A DNA stretch of 64,000 bases from Halovenus marina (GCF_051414115.1 NZ_JBLKNZ010000001.1:2542001-2606000), one strand, 5' to 3'. Shown: positions 52,415 through 61,212, numbered from the stretch's first letter. Made by a program: numbers and translations. The notes: generated by a model from the sequence alone, not told the origin.

Positions 52415-52714
52415 ATGGGAAGCGTTAGCACACAACTCGAACGCGAGGCCGAGTCGATATTCGACGAGTTGGGATACGCGGTGACGACAGACGAACAGGG
52501 CTTTCGAGCCGAGCGAAAGTGGCGCGTCGTGGAGGTTACGGCCATGCCCGAACCCGGGGAGGTGCCCGCCTCCGGTGGGATGCGCTGTTTTGTCACGTGG
52601 GCCGAACAGGTCGGCACGCTCGAACGGGAGATCCGACGGGCGAATCCCGGCTACGACTGGGCGATCATCGGCATCGACGACGAGGAGTACGTCGTGAGCC
52701 GACGTCCGACCTGA
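52415..52714 (+). CDS. Short conserved haloarchaeal protein
   Basis: 99 residues, single-domain alpha/beta: QLEREAESIFDELGYAV, FRAERKWRVVEVTAM, GMRCFVTWAEQ and WAIIGIDDEEY. Similar short proteins are common in haloarchaea (a DUF7116-like type, from memory). No motif points to a function. Confidence 0.6.
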   Translation: MGSVSTQLEREAESIFDELGYAVTTDEQGFRAERKWRVVEVTAMPEPGEVPASGGMRCFVTWAEQVGTLEREIRRANPGYDWAIIGIDDEEYVVSRRPT

Positions 52715-52805
52715 CCGGGCTATCGGCTGCGTCGGGTTCGGTCGATTCGAGCGTGTCGTGGGTTCGTCCGGACAGTTTATCGGGCCGGGGTGGTCAAGGG
52801 TGGAT

Positions 52806-53483
52806 ATGGTCGTCCAGACAGTGACGACGATGCTCGCGGGCGCAGCCTTCGGGCTTGCGCTTGCGGCACCGCCCGGCCCGATGAACGCCATCATCGCCGA
52901 GGAGAGCGTCGTCCGGGGCTGGCGCGCCGGGTTCAGTGCCGGTCTCGGCGCGATGACCGCCGACCTGCTCTTTTTCGTGCTCGCGCTGGGCGGTGCCGTC
53001 ACTGTCGTCGAACAGTACCCCGGAGTGCGGGCCGGGATGGTCACCGTCGGGGGCGTCCTGATGCTGTATTTCGCCCGCGAGACAGTCCGGAACGTGCAGG
53101 CGGTGCAAACGCCCGATCCGACCGAAACGGGACGGGGATTTCGCAAGGCGCTCGTGCTCGGACTGTCGAACCCGTATCAGATTCTCTTCTGGATAACGGT
53201 CGGCGCTGGGTTACTCACGCCGGGCGAACTCGACGTGTTCGCCGTGGTTCCGGTCCTCGGGGACCGACTCGCCGACATCGTGGTCGTCCAGACTGGAAGC
53301 GCCGCGTTAGTGGTCGGGCTGTTCGGCGGTATCGCCTGCTGGATCGTCGCGTTTCCCGCGCTGCTGGTCGCTGGCCGTCGTCGCACCGACGCCTTCGCAC
53401 CGGCCGTCGCGGCACTCAGCGCAGTCGTCCTCGCCGGGTTCGGTGTCTGGTTTCTGGTCGACGGGCTCTCGACGCTCGGCTGA
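52806..53483 (+). CDS. LysE-family exporter
   Basis: 225 residues with six helices. The LysE/RhtB signature PPGPMNAIIAEESVVRGWRAGF lies in the first helix pair, and LGLSNPYQILFW marks the second half. Exports amino acids or similar small molecules. The ATG at 52806 gives the family N-terminus. Confidence 0.88.
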   Translation: MVVQTVTTMLAGAAFGLALAAPPGPMNAIIAEESVVRGWRAGFSAGLGAMTADLLFFVLALGGAVTVVEQYPGVRAGMVTVGGVLMLYFARETVRNVQAVQTPDPTETGRGFRKALVLGLSNPYQILFWITVGAGLLTPGELDVFAVVPVLGDRLADIVVVQTGSAALVVGLFGGIACWIVAFPALLVAGRRRTDAFAPAVAALSAVVLAGFGVWFLVDGLSTLG

Positions 53484-53487
53484 CGGA

Positions 53488-54171
53488 CTACTTGGGCCGT
53501 TCGTCGACCGCCGCCATCTCGGCGGTGAGCCACTCGCGGAACCACCGGACGCGTGTCAGTCGCCGGTGGGCGATGTCCTGAGCGGTCTGGCTGTGGACCC
53601 GTTCGCGTGCGTCCTGACCGCGTTCGATCACACGCTCGACCATCTCGGCGGTGTCGGTGTGCGTTCGCGACTCGTATCCCATCCGCAAGACCATGAGTGC
53701 CGCGCCGTGTGCGCCGACTTTGTCGAGGATGTCGGCTTCGATGAGCGAACGCGTTTCCCGCGTCAGATCACCGAGGTCACCCTGATACGAGTGGTCGCGG
53801 ATCGCATCACACACGGAGTCGACGAAGGACTGCGGGTAGTCACAGTGGGTCGTCAGATACTCCCGCGCGATGCGAGCGCCCGCCTCGGCGTGAACGTCCT
53901 GTTCGACCTCGAGTTTGGCGATGTCGTGAAACAGCGCCGCGACGCGCGTGACGTCGACGTTCGCGCCCTCCTTGCGAGCGATCTCGACTGCGAGGTCGAC
54001 GACGTTGCGGATGTGATTGAAGCGGTACTCGGCGGAGTGCCAGGGGTACCACCGCATGCGCCCGCCCTCGTCTTCGGTTTCGACGCTCGCGGTCAGATAG
54101 TCGTGGACGAACGCTTCCATCTCCGCAAATTCCTCGTCCGAGACTGGCGACTCGCGTATCTCAACACCCAC
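53488..54171 (-). CDS. HD-domain phosphohydrolase
   Basis: 227 residues. The metal motif begins with the His in NHIRNVVDLAVEIA, then LFHDIAKLE (HD), DHSYQGDL and a late Asp. It resembles YedJ-like HD hydrolases acting on nucleotides. GTG start at 54171. Convergent with the LysE gene. Confidence 0.85.
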   Translation of the reverse strand: MGVEIRESPVSDEEFAEMEAFVHDYLTASVETEDEGGRMRWYPWHSAEYRFNHIRNVVDLAVEIARKEGANVDVTRVAALFHDIAKLEVEQDVHAEAGARIAREYLTTHCDYPQSFVDSVCDAIRDHSYQGDLGDLTRETRSLIEADILDKVGAHGAALMVLRMGYESRTHTDTAEMVERVIERGQDARERVHSQTAQDIAHRRLTRVRWFREWLTAEMAAVDERPK

Positions 54172-54414
54172 ACCACCACCTCCGAATGCGACGTACGTTG
54201 ATCATCTTGCCGCTATCTAGAGCAGTTCGACTCTTTAGCGTTACGACAACTGTACGAACAGGTAACGACGGGCCACACCCAGTCTAAGAGTGTTCCTGCC
54301 GCACGGCGGTGAATCGCCCACAATCTGTGTCTGTTCGACGGCATTCCTGCGTGAATGTCCAAAAACACGTGACAGGCTGTAGACTTATCACAGTGCAACG
54401 TGCATACTAGCAGT

Positions 54415-55140
54415 ATGGAGATTCGAGAACCGACCCTCCGGGACCGGCCCGCGATCAGAGACGTCGCACGGCGGTCGCTCCAGACGTCGTACCCGCTCGA
54501 ACCGAAAGCGATCATCGGGGCCATCGAGGAGTGGTACGACGAGACGCGCCTCCGGGAGTTGATCGACGACGACGAGAAACTGCTGCTGGTCGTCGAGAAG
54601 GACGGACAGATGGTCGCCTTCTCGGATAGCATTCTCTCGGGTGAACAGACGGGAGAGGTTCTCTGGTTGCACGTCGACCCGGATTACCGGGGCGCAGACA
54701 TCGGTGAGCAACTCTTCGAGGCGACCCGCGAGGAACTCGCAGACCGCGGCGCGACGAATCTGCAGGGGCGCGTCCTCGCTGAGAATCCGGACGGGAACGA
54801 CTTCTACAGGGGGCAGGGGCTGACGAAAATCGGTGAGGAGTCCGTGACTATCGACGGGACGACCTACGTCGAGAACGTCTACGCCGACACCGGCGGGGAA
54901 GGGATCGAGGCGGTCGAAACTGACGAGGGGACGGTTTACGTGGACCACCAGAGCGCGGAGACGGGGTCGATCGCCCCCTTCCACGTCGTCTACACGGAGG
55001 ACGGCGGTGGAGAGATATACGGCTACTGGTGTTCACGGTGTGACGTGTTCGCCAACGCGATGGACGCGATGGGCCGCATCCAGTGTGACGAGTGTGGCAA
55101 CCAGCGGAGTCCGACCCGGTGGGACGCCGCGTATCTCTAG
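54415..55140 (+). CDS. GNAT acetyltransferase fused to DUF5816
   Basis: 241 residues. Residues 1-150 form a GNAT domain with WLHVDPDYRGADIGEQLFEA as acetyl-CoA loop and LAENPDGNDFYRGQGL. From about 165 the DUF5816 zinc domain follows (FHVVYTEDGG, YWCSRCDVFANAMDAMGRIQCDECG), a paralogue of the gene at 52106. The fusion suggests the small domain targets or regulates an acetyltransferase. Start MEIREPTLRDR; the 243-nt region before it shows no gene. Confidence 0.88.
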   Translation: MEIREPTLRDRPAIRDVARRSLQTSYPLEPKAIIGAIEEWYDETRLRELIDDDEKLLLVVEKDGQMVAFSDSILSGEQTGEVLWLHVDPDYRGADIGEQLFEATREELADRGATNLQGRVLAENPDGNDFYRGQGLTKIGEESVTIDGTTYVENVYADTGGEGIEAVETDEGTVYVDHQSAETGSIAPFHVVYTEDGGGEIYGYWCSRCDVFANAMDAMGRIQCDECGNQRSPTRWDAAYL

Positions 55141-55162
55141 TGTCACAGGGCGGAAATGCAGA

Positions 55163-56059
55163 TCACACGTACAGCAGGGGGATCATGAAGACGACGCCAG
55201 CCGTGAGTCCGAGCACGAGTTCCTGGCGGCCGCGGTTGGGGAGGTCAGCGCCGGTCGACAGTGCCTCTGGAATGAACTCCGTGAGGACGAGATACACCAT
55301 CGCCCCGCCCGCAAAGCCGAAGCCAAAGGGGAGAAACGTCTCTGCCCATCTGACGAAGACGAAGGCGAGTACGGCACCGATTGGCTGGGGGAGACTGGAG
55401 AACACCGCCGCGCCGACCATCTGCCGGTTCGACAGCCCCATCGACCGCATCGGGATGGCGATGGCAGTCCCCTCGGGGACGTTGTGAATGGAGATAGCGA
55501 TTGTCATAAACACCGCGAGCAGGGGCACCGAAAAGCCGAGCAACGAGAGTCCATTCTCCAGCCCGAGTTCGGCAAACGAGACGCCGACTGCGACTCCCTC
55601 GGGGAAGCTGTGAACGGTCAGAATGCCGAGAATGAGTACGAACGTCTTCACGTCCCCGTCCGCGAACACCTGCGCCTCGATCGGTTCGTGGTCGTGGTCA
55701 GAATCCCCGGCGCTGGGTTCGTCGTCCGCACCGACGTCCGTTCCGTCACCGTGGGTGTGTCCCGTTCCAACATCGACGGCGCTGAGCACTCTGTCGGACG
55801 CCTCGACCAGCACAACCCCTGCGAGCAGGCCACCGACGAGCAGGACGGGAACCCCATCATCGGAGTACGCTAGCCCCTCGTTGACCAGTCCAAACAGCGA
55901 CGCCGAGACCATGATCCCCGACGCGATTCCCCAGAGCGCCACGTTCCAGCGGTCGCTGAAGTCGTCGACGAAAAAGAACGGGAGCGCACCGAGACCGGTC
56001 GCCAGCGCGGTGACAAGCCCGGCGAGAAAGACGAAGACGAGATTCCCGACAGCGTCCAT
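55163..56059 (-). CDS. ZIP-family metal transporter
   Basis: 298 residues with eight helices. Metal-path motifs are HSFPEGVAVGVSF and HNVPEGTAIAIP. The loop between helices holds a His/Asp-rich run (GTGHTHGDGTD, DSDHDHEP) that likely binds zinc or a similar ion. Imports divalent metal. ATG at 56059 or five codons earlier (56074). Confidence 0.9.
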   Translation of the reverse strand: MDAVGNLVFVFLAGLVTALATGLGALPFFFVDDFSDRWNVALWGIASGIMVSASLFGLVNEGLAYSDDGVPVLLVGGLLAGVVLVEASDRVLSAVDVGTGHTHGDGTDVGADDEPSAGDSDHDHEPIEAQVFADGDVKTFVLILGILTVHSFPEGVAVGVSFAELGLENGLSLLGFSVPLLAVFMTIAISIHNVPEGTAIAIPMRSMGLSNRQMVGAAVFSSLPQPIGAVLAFVFVRWAETFLPFGFGFAGGAMVYLVLTEFIPEALSTGADLPNRGRQELVLGLTAGVVFMIPLLYV

Positions 56060-56310
56060 ATCTGCGGTTTTCACTGCTGAGCAAAGAAGATATTCAAACG
56101 GAGATCAACGGTAACCACGCCTGTAAACGCTGACGGCGACAGGGCCGGTCGTGACAGACCGTCTATCGATAGTCGATGCGAAGAGTCTACGTGTGAGTCC
56201 TGCGAAATACGGGTATCAGAATGGATTGCCTCAGACGAGTGTGGGCGCACGCGTCTGTCGCTGGCGAGAACCGACCCGCAGCGAAGCGTCGCCGTAATTG
56301 ATCCCACACG

Positions 56311-56955
56311 ATGAGTGGCTTTATCGATGTGGCGATCACCGCCTTCGTGCTCCAGTTGCTTGCACTCCCGGGCGAGAAGGGACAACTGATCATCGCGGGG
56401 CTCGCGACGAAGTACAACCCCTACATGGTCGTTGCGGGCGCGTCGACGGCGTTCGGGGGGTGGACGGTGCTCGAAATCCTGTTGGGCAACGCGCTCAAGG
56501 GCGCGCTCCCGGAGGTGTATCTCGACGCCATCACTGCCGGACTGTTTCTCACCTTCGGCGTCTGGATCCTGTATACGACCCCGAACGACCACACCCCGCC
56601 GGAGACTCCACCGGCCGACGGCGGCAGTCAGATAGTTCGCCGATTTCACGGGTCGGTCCCGGAACGGCTACACGGATTTCTGGCGGCGTTCTCGCTGATG
56701 GTCTTCGGCGAGTTCGGCGACAAGACGCAGATAATCACGATCGGGCTGGCGGCCCAGTACGGAGCAACTGCGGCGATCTGGGTCGGTGAAATACTCGCTA
56801 TCGTCCCGGTCAGTCTGGTCACTGCGCTGTTCTTTCACAGGACTGCACATCGCCTCAATCAGGCGTGGTTTCACCGCCTCGCGGCGGCGCTGTTTTTCCT
56901 GTTTACGCTCGATATCGGCGCGAAATACGTGATCGGCGTCTCCCTGCTCCCCTGA
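56311..56955 (+). CDS. GDT1/TMEM165 (UPF0016) transporter
   Basis: 214 residues in two three-helix halves. The second half keeps the family motif EFGDKTQI; the first half has PGEKGQLI in its place, with the Asp lost. Family members exchange Mn2+ or Ca2+ for protons. The half-degenerate site may change ion choice. Divergent from the ZIP gene by 251 nt, in which I see nothing coding. Confidence 0.85.
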   Translation: MSGFIDVAITAFVLQLLALPGEKGQLIIAGLATKYNPYMVVAGASTAFGGWTVLEILLGNALKGALPEVYLDAITAGLFLTFGVWILYTTPNDHTPPETPPADGGSQIVRRFHGSVPERLHGFLAAFSLMVFGEFGDKTQIITIGLAAQYGATAAIWVGEILAIVPVSLVTALFFHRTAHRLNQAWFHRLAAALFFLFTLDIGAKYVIGVSLLP

Positions 56956-56981
56956 TCGGGGCTGTGTCGAGCAGCCGGTAG

Positions 56982-57116
56982 ACTACACTCTGTGGATCCG
57001 ACCCAGTCAAACAGACGCTGAACACGACGACGCTTTCGGTCCAGTACGCGCCCGCGAACCCGACAGCGGAGAACGCCTATCGGACACTGAACCTCTGGAT
57101 CGACGTCGGAGAGTGA
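56982..57116 (+). pseudogene. Possible gene remnant
   Basis: A 44-codon stretch without start codon ends ...RTLNLWIDVGE-stop and reads like the end of a secreted beta-sandwich protein (LNTTTLSVQYAPANPTAEN). It lies between the GDT1 gene and the LEA gene. Judged from composition only. Confidence 0.25.
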
Positions 57117-57149
57117 CCTGTCGAGTTACAATTTGGAAGGAAAACAGCG

Positions 57150-58424
57150 TCAGAACGGAACGGGGAGGCGGCCGATCGACAGCAGTCCGTCGTCCTCGTC
57201 GTCTGATCCGCCGTCGATGATCCCGTCGTCGGGTGTCGGTGTTTCGTCTCCATCGGGTGTTGGCGTCGGCGTTGTGTCACTGTCATCAGGCGTCGGAGTC
57301 GCATCACCATCGTCGGTGCTGTCGTCAGTCGTTCCGTCGCTGCCGTCGGGTGTCGGTGTCGCATCACCGTCGGTGCCGTCGTCAGTCGTCCCGTCGCTGT
57401 CATCGGGCGTGGTCTCACCGTCTGATCCTGTACCGTCGTCAGTCCCATCGTCAGTTCCGTTGTCAGTGGCTGATTTCGTCCCGAAGATATCCGTCTCGAT
57501 AGTGGTCTCGTAGTCGAGTTCGGGCGCGTCGATGCGGAACGGCTCCGCGTCGGTGATCCCGGTCGGATCCGGGTCGACGAGGATGTAAAAGTCGACGCGC
57601 AGGTCGGTGACCTCGTTCCGTTCGAGGTGAGACACCCACCACTCGTCGAGGTGTTGGTTCGCGATGACGGTCGACGCGTTGATCCGTTCGGACGCCCCGC
57701 CGGGGATGGTCGCCGATCGCTCGGTCGCCCCCTCACCGACCTGGATGTCGTTCATGTCGATTTCGTAGCCGACTTCGGTGATCGTGTACGGCCACGGCTT
57801 CGGGTTGTAGAAGTCAAATGCCATATCGAGCGGCGTCCGCTCGCGGGTCAGGTTCGATCCGTAGGTGCCCGTCGTCTCGTTGAGATAGAGCACGGGGTCC
57901 TCGACGAGCGGTTGGTTGACGTTGATCGGGCGCGGTTCCGTGCTGTTGAACGCGCTGAGGATGTCCGTCTGGATCTGTTTGTCCTGTTCGATCGAGATGG
58001 CGTTGCCACCCAGCAACCCGTGTGAGAGGTCCACGTCGATCGTGACGTTCGTCCGCTCGCCACGGTCGACGTGGGTGTACCACCACTCGGGAATCTGTTC
58101 GTTCTGCAGCAAGGTCTGGAGTTGGACTGTCGAGGTCCCCGGCCCGGCAGAGACGGCGTCCCGCTGTCCGTCGGCCATGTGAACGTCGTTCATCGCAATA
58201 TCGTAGTCGAGGTCGACACCGCCGAACGTGATGTCGATCGGGTTGGGGTTTTTGACGGTGACGTTCGTCTCGACTGTTGTCGTCGTGTCGTTGACACCGG
58301 CGAACCGGTTTTCGACACCATCGACGGAGGGCGTGCCGAGAAATCCAAGCACGAATCCGAGAATGATGAGTCCGACCAGAGCGCCAATCGCGACTCCGGC
58401 GTACTTGACTCGCTTCGAGACCAT
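57150..58424 (-). CDS. Membrane-anchored LEA2 (WHy) domain protein
   Basis: 424 residues. One N-terminal helix (AGVAIGALVGLIILGFVLGFLG), then two LEA2/WHy beta domains with NVTVKNPNPIDITFGGVDLDYDI and MAFDFYNPKPWPYTITEVGYEI. From about residue 330 a Thr/Asp/Gly/Pro tail carries imperfect repeats such as SDGTTDDGTDGDATPTPDG, ending in DDEDDGLLSIGRLPVPF. LEA2 proteins are tied to desiccation or salt stress; the external domain would sit outside the membrane. The tail repeat region (57190-57470) is low complexity. Confidence 0.85.
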   Translation of the reverse strand: MVSKRVKYAGVAIGALVGLIILGFVLGFLGTPSVDGVENRFAGVNDTTTTVETNVTVKNPNPIDITFGGVDLDYDIAMNDVHMADGQRDAVSAGPGTSTVQLQTLLQNEQIPEWWYTHVDRGERTNVTIDVDLSHGLLGGNAISIEQDKQIQTDILSAFNSTEPRPINVNQPLVEDPVLYLNETTGTYGSNLTRERTPLDMAFDFYNPKPWPYTITEVGYEIDMNDIQVGEGATERSATIPGGASERINASTVIANQHLDEWWVSHLERNEVTDLRVDFYILVDPDPTGITDAEPFRIDAPELDYETTIETDIFGTKSATDNGTDDGTDDGTGSDGETTPDDSDGTTDDGTDGDATPTPDGSDGTTDDSTDDGDATPTPDDSDTTPTPTPDGDETPTPDDGIIDGGSDDEDDGLLSIGRLPVPF

Positions 58425-58460
58425 TACGTAGTGACGATTCTCGCGCCCATTAAAGGATCT

Positions 58461-58499
58461 GGCCTGCACGCAAGCGACCGTTTGGCCTGCATTCAAGCG
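58461..58499. repeat. Direct repeat upstream of the LEA gene
   Basis: GGCCTGCACGCAAGCG at 58461-58476 recurs at 58484-58499 with two changes, 23 nt apart, just upstream of a TATA-like CTTTAATGG (minus strand, about 58451) before the LEA start. Candidate tandem operator. Confidence 0.4.
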
Positions 58500-58503
58500 G
58501 TCT

Positions 58504-59256
58504 CTAGCCGATGTATCGAAGGTCTTCCTCGGAGGGAGCGGGCTGGCCCTGTTCCATCTCCTGAATCTTCCGGACGACGTCTTCCATCTCGTCAGCGCGG
58601 TCTTCGAGCGAGCTGAAATCCACCTCGAAGCCGAGCAGTTCCTGCAGGACTTCGAGCGTCGCCTGCGCGCTTTTCGGGTCGACGAGATAGCCGCTCGTCT
58701 CGCCCATCAGACAGGCCCCGGGCAGGTCGCGGCGCTCGCCCAGTCCGAGCAGGAGACCGCTGACGCCGACGATGCCCCCCGCCGGTTCGTCGCCGCGGAA
58801 CTCGACGCCTGCGTCTTCGAGTTCCTCCCGCTGTGTGTCGGTGTTGACCGCGCCGACCACGTCGTACTCCTCGATGAGTTCCCCGGTCGGGACGCCACCG
58901 AGCGCGTACAGTTGTTCGGTGTCGAACGCCTCGGCGATGTCGAGGACCGTGTCCGTGAGTCCGTAGTGACCCGCGGTGTCCTGTGCCTGATGGTCGCCCG
59001 TCAACACGAGCAGGTCGGTGCCGTCCGCGTCGAGTGCGTGTATCTCGACGCAGGCCAACTGGGTCCGTCCCTCGTCGACGCTGACCTGCGGGGGGAGATG
59101 CGTCGAGTACACCCGCCTGATGAGTTCGCCGTCGAGTTCTTCGAGCAGGTGCTCTGCGGCGAGTTTGCCGACGTGCCCGACGCCCGGCAACCCCTCGACG
59201 AGTACCGGCGACTCGAGGTCGACTGTCGCGGTTTCTTCGATTTCGAAATCGTCCAT
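58504..59256 (-). CDS. PAC2-family proteasome assembly chaperone homologue
   Basis: 250 residues: VLVEGLPGVGHVGKLAAEHL at the start, TGDHQAQDTAGHYGLTD in the middle, and EFRGDEPAGGIVGVSGLLLGLGE. The archaeal PAC2 relatives resemble PbaA/PbaB proteasome-assembly proteins. Last gene of the L44e-S27e-aIF2-alpha-Nop10 operon, 5 nt after Nop10. Confidence 0.9.
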   Translation of the reverse strand: MDDFEIEETATVDLESPVLVEGLPGVGHVGKLAAEHLLEELDGELIRRVYSTHLPPQVSVDEGRTQLACVEIHALDADGTDLLVLTGDHQAQDTAGHYGLTDTVLDIAEAFDTEQLYALGGVPTGELIEEYDVVGAVNTDTQREELEDAGVEFRGDEPAGGIVGVSGLLLGLGERRDLPGACLMGETSGYLVDPKSAQATLEVLQELLGFEVDFSSLEDRADEMEDVVRKIQEMEQGQPAPSEEDLRYIG

Positions 59257-59261
59257 ACGGC

Positions 59262-59444
59262 CTATTGCCGGTTGCGGCGCTTAAGTGCGCGTCGATACTC
59301 GCCGTAGCGGTCGGTCGGCGAGAACGGGGCCGGTGCGCTGTTGACCGCCGGGCCGCCGCATTTCGGACAGGTTTCCCCGAGCGTGTACACCGGCCGGTCG
59401 TGGGCGCCCTCCCACCCTGCGCAGACGTGAATGGCTGATTTCAT
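59262..59444 (-). CDS. nop10: H/ACA RNP protein Nop10
   Basis: 60 residues, the standard length. HDRPVYTLGETCPKCGG is the Nop10 zinc-ribbon, FSPTDRYGEYRRALKRR the basic C-terminal helix that binds Cbf5. It is part of the pseudouridylation complex. Note that two extra ligands are absent, as in other archaeal Nop10 (one CPKC pair). Confidence 0.95.
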   Translation of the reverse strand: MKSAIHVCAGWEGAHDRPVYTLGETCPKCGGPAVNSAPAPFSPTDRYGEYRRALKRRNRQ

Positions 59445-59460
59445 CGGGTCTCAAAAGAAG

Positions 59461-60261
59461 TTACTCGTCGTCTTCGCGCCGTTCGCGGTGGAACTCGGCG
59501 ACGCCGTCGTGGTCGCGCACGACCGCAATCGCCCGGTCCGCGCTCGCTTCGAGTTGCGATTCGGCGGTCTTGTAGTCCGGCGCCTGCACCTCGATTCGGT
59601 ACTCCGGCGCGCCGACGTAGGTGACTTCCAGATCGACCTCCTCTGGGACTTCGCCGTTTCCTTCCGCGGCCTGCAGCGCCTCCTTGATGACGTCGACGCC
59701 CGCACTCGACGGGCATTCGAGGTCGACGTAGCCGGTGACCTCGACGTATGGGACCGAGACGTTCTCGCGGGCCGTCTCGACGATGGCGGTGATATCCGAC
59801 TCGTCGAGGTCGACGTCCGCGATCGCCTCCTCCCCGTGGATAGCCGCGTCCTCGAAGGCGTCGTAGAGCGTCGGGAACTCTGCGAGCAGGGCGTTTGCGA
59901 CCACCGTGTAGGTTTCGTCGTCGATGTCCTCGCCGAAGGCCAGTTCCATCCAGTTGTCGGCCTTCTGCTCGTTTTTCCACTCCTGGATCTTCTCGGTGCG
60001 CTGGTGGTCGTTGACGTCCTTGAGCGACAGGTCGATCTGCTGGCTCTCCTCGTCGACGTCGAGCACCTTCGCGACGACCCGCTGGTCGACGTTGACGTGG
60101 TCGCGGACGTTCTTGATCCAGCCCGATGCGACCTCGCTGATGTGACAGAGGCCGCGCTTGTCCTCGTATTCGAGCAGGTCGACGAACACGCCGAAGTCCT
60201 CTATCTCGTCGATGCGACCGACGACGAGTTCGTTTGCTTCGGGCCAGCCGCTGTATTTCAT
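59461..60261 (-). CDS. eif2a: Translation initiation factor aIF2 alpha
   Basis: 266 residues. An S1/OB domain begins ELVVGRIDEIEDFGVFVDL, followed by a helical domain and a C-terminal alpha/beta domain (VPYVEVTGYVDLECPSSAGVDVI). It is part of the aIF2 heterotrimer delivering initiator tRNA. Its ATG at 60259-60261 overlaps the S27e stop (ATGA). Confidence 0.96.
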   Translation of the reverse strand: MKYSGWPEANELVVGRIDEIEDFGVFVDLLEYEDKRGLCHISEVASGWIKNVRDHVNVDQRVVAKVLDVDEESQQIDLSLKDVNDHQRTEKIQEWKNEQKADNWMELAFGEDIDDETYTVVANALLAEFPTLYDAFEDAAIHGEEAIADVDLDESDITAIVETARENVSVPYVEVTGYVDLECPSSAGVDVIKEALQAAEGNGEVPEEVDLEVTYVGAPEYRIEVQAPDYKTAESQLEASADRAIAVVRDHDGVAEFHRERREDDE

Positions 60262-60431
60262 CGCGCTTCCACAGTTTCGGTGACGTCGCCCTCGATGGCC
60301 GCCTCGCCGCCCGTCGGCCGGACGAGCGTGTGCCCACAGACGATACAGGACACCTCTGTGGCGGCCTTGCCGAAGACGACCTGTTCGTTCTCACAGTCCG
60401 GACAGCTGACGCGGTAGAAGCTTCCCGCCAT
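60258..60431 (-). CDS. rps27e: 30S ribosomal protein S27e
   Basis: 57 residues. The zinc ligands are CPDCEN and VSCIVCGHTL. Start MAGSFYRVSCP. Located 2 nt after L44e and overlapping aIF2 alpha, as in most archaea. Confidence 0.96.
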   Translation of the reverse strand: MAGSFYRVSCPDCENEQVVFGKAATEVSCIVCGHTLVRPTGGEAAIEGDVTETVEAR

Positions 60432-60433
60432 GC

Positions 60434-60712
60434 TTACTCCTGGAACTCCAGTTTGCCCGCGCGCCAGCCCTCGCGCTGGTGTGCTTTGCCACACTCGCTG
60501 CAGCGGTAGGTGAGCTGGGTCTTCTTGGTCGGCTTGTCGCCACCGGGTACCTTCGAGAACTTGCCGTCGTTCCCGATGCCCGAGTTGCGCTTTCGCTGTC
60601 GATCGATCCACTTCATTCCGGTCTCGCGGCCGCGTCGAACTTTCTCGACTTCGTGCTCGAAGTGCTCGTTGCAGTGCGGACAGTACGTGTTCATGCGTCG
60701 TGGCATCTCCAT
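60434..60712 (-). CDS. rpl44e: 50S ribosomal protein L44e
   Basis: 92 residues. MNTYCPHCNEHFEHEV and YRCSECGKAHQREGWRAGK give the L44e zinc site (Cx2C...Cx2C). First gene of the translation operon. The N-terminal MEMPRRM is normal for haloarchaea. Confidence 0.96.
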   Translation of the reverse strand: MEMPRRMNTYCPHCNEHFEHEVEKVRRGRETGMKWIDRQRKRNSGIGNDGKFSKVPGGDKPTKKTQLTYRCSECGKAHQREGWRAGKLEFQE

Positions 60713-60904
60713 AGATATCGACCTTGCGGCCAGATTGGACAGCGTCGTTTAAAACGCGTTCGGTCTCGGCTTTCACAGATGGAGTTTAGACACCAAGTCT
60801 GGGCGGTGGAACCGTCGAACGAATTGGCCCACGGCGTGATGCACCGGACGGCCCGGATCCGGCAGTCGGATACTTTTTTGAGACAGACTGCGTATCGACG
60901 GGTA

Positions 60905-61096
60905 ATGGTCGAACGGCCAACGGTGGATCGGCTGGACCTAGTCGCGGTGCTCGCCGCAGTCTCGGCGCTCGTGTTCGCGTACGGGCTGGTCTCGGATGCC
61001 ATCGTCCGCTACACCGCGTGGCTGCTCGTATTCACTATCTGGATGGCATGGTTCATTTACTTCGGCACGAAGTGGATGTACGATATCGAGGCATGA
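60905..61096 (+). CDS. Small two-helix membrane protein
   Basis: 63 residues: MVERPTVDRLDLVAVLAAVS then helices ALVFAYGLVSDAIV and WLLVFTIWMAWFIYFGTKW. A TACTTTTTTGAG element lies about 30 nt upstream, supporting this leaderless start over the longer open frame. Unknown function; a haloarchaeal-specific type. Confidence 0.7.
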   Translation: MVERPTVDRLDLVAVLAAVSALVFAYGLVSDAIVRYTAWLLVFTIWMAWFIYFGTKWMYDIEA

Positions 61097-61161
61097 GCAC
61101 GCTGTACGGAGTGATTCCTTCCGAGAGTGGGCAACATACAGGGCGAAAAGTGAAGACGCAG

Positions 61162-61190
61162 GATCATAATGATCAACCGGAATTTTATAT
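61162..61190 (+). promoter_or_regulatory. Promoter of the ABC importer with palindrome
   Basis: Palindrome GATCAT-A-ATGATC at 61162-61174 is followed by TATA box TTTTATAT at 61183-61190, about 25 nt before the ATG at 61213. The palindrome lies 39-51 nt before the start, where activators bind. Confidence 0.5.
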
Positions 61191-61212
61191 GAGGTGAATT
61201 TCTACTGGATCT

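Noticed and set aside
54172..54414. Possible transposase remnant in the gap before the GNAT fusion gene
   Set aside because: The minus frame has some Cys/His/Trp but no transposase motif, inverted repeats or target duplication could be seen.
57190..57480. Short tandem DNA repeats as a possible array
   Set aside because: They encode the T/D/G/P tail of the LEA2 protein in frame and are imperfect, as in low-complexity coding sequence.
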